DNA from: Halorussus sp. MSC15.2
Lineage (GTDB): Archaea; Halobacteriota; Halobacteria; Halobacteriales; Haladaptataceae
DNA length: 64,000 nucleotides
NCBI RefSeq assembly: GCF_010747475.1
Contig: NZ_VSLZ01000001.1
Span: 806,001-870,000, forward strand
Direction of reading: 5' to 3'
Positions 63,948 through 64,000 of this stretch are shown piece after piece. The notes beneath the pieces are model-generated. The model did no database searches. It saw only the letters and a list, made by a program, of their open reading frames with translations, and was not told the origin of the DNA. Position 1 is the stretch's first letter. Every line of letters begins with the position of its first letter. A program made the position numbers and the translations under genes.

Positions 63948-64000
63948 ACCGGCCCAGACGCGAGACCGGTCTACCCGGACGATAGTCCGCCTCGATTGGG

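Noticed and set aside
1-64000. CRISPR array, insertion sequence or integrase
   Set aside because: No regularly spaced repeats, transposase or integrase motifs were noticed in reading both strands; faint remnants cannot be excluded.

Overview
The window is haloarchaeal chromosome (class Halobacteria). The evidence is high GC, very acidic proteins, twin-arginine signals on most secreted proteins, many leaderless-looking genes with a TATA box about 26-30 bases before the ATG, and archaeal markers (DnaG primase, eIF5A with deoxyhypusine synthase, ribosomal protein S8e, a DUF92 protein, an SRII-type opsin with its Htr transducer). I cannot fix the genus from the sequence alone.

Layout. 1-8.2 kb: the 5' part of rps8e, an MFS transporter, an AI-2E-type permease, then two paralogous glycosyltransferase-like proteins bracketing a broken PQQ-type propeller gene and a TIM-barrel sugar isomerase. 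8.4-19.8 kb: housekeeping genes, namely dnaG, a GNAT acetyltransferase, DUF92, a catalytic cis-prenyltransferase facing a non-catalytic paralogue, a cold-shock protein, hemA, a pterin dehydratase, a HAD phosphatase and the TrkA/TrkH potassium pair. 19.9-23.4 kb: two moeA-type genes, one fused to a periplasmic-binding-like domain. 23.4-25.2 kb: an AT-rich island with a small membrane protein divergent from a Tat-exported protein that ends in a ten-cysteine domain like halocin C8. 25.3-35.3 kb: a broken hsp20, an ABC1 kinase, a ZIP transporter, an aminotransferase, the eIF5A-agmatinase pair, a Nif3-like protein and a broken haloalkane-dehalogenase-like gene. 35.6-39.9 kb: a transducer-sensory rhodopsin operon, then deoxyhypusine synthase. 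40-51 kb: SprT-like protease, glycosyltransferase, a secreted propeller protein, purine salvage (phosphoribosyltransferase and permease), rhodanese, a short-chain dehydrogenase and a broken beta-helix protein. 51-64 kb: a nucleotidyltransferase, a Bat-like regulator, an aRF1-like GGQ protein, MsrB, two more ZIP-type transporters, a winged-helix regulator, an Agl23-type membrane protein and two lipoproteins.

Genes that work together: eIF5A, agmatinase and deoxyhypusine synthase (eIF5A modification); transducer plus opsin (phototaxis and probably chemotaxis); TrkA plus TrkH (potassium uptake for osmotic balance); phosphoribosyltransferase plus permease (purine salvage); the cis-prenyltransferase pair and Agl23 (lipid-linked glycosylation).

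The two most interesting items are the halocin C8-like precursor in the AT-rich island, and the cis-prenyltransferase pair, whose DGNRR and C-terminal RxG motifs are split between two proteins as in eukaryotic heteromeric enzymes. Four genes carry single frameshifts in or beside short homopolymers, which looks more like sequence error than decay. I saw no rRNA, tRNA, CRISPR array or insertion sequence.
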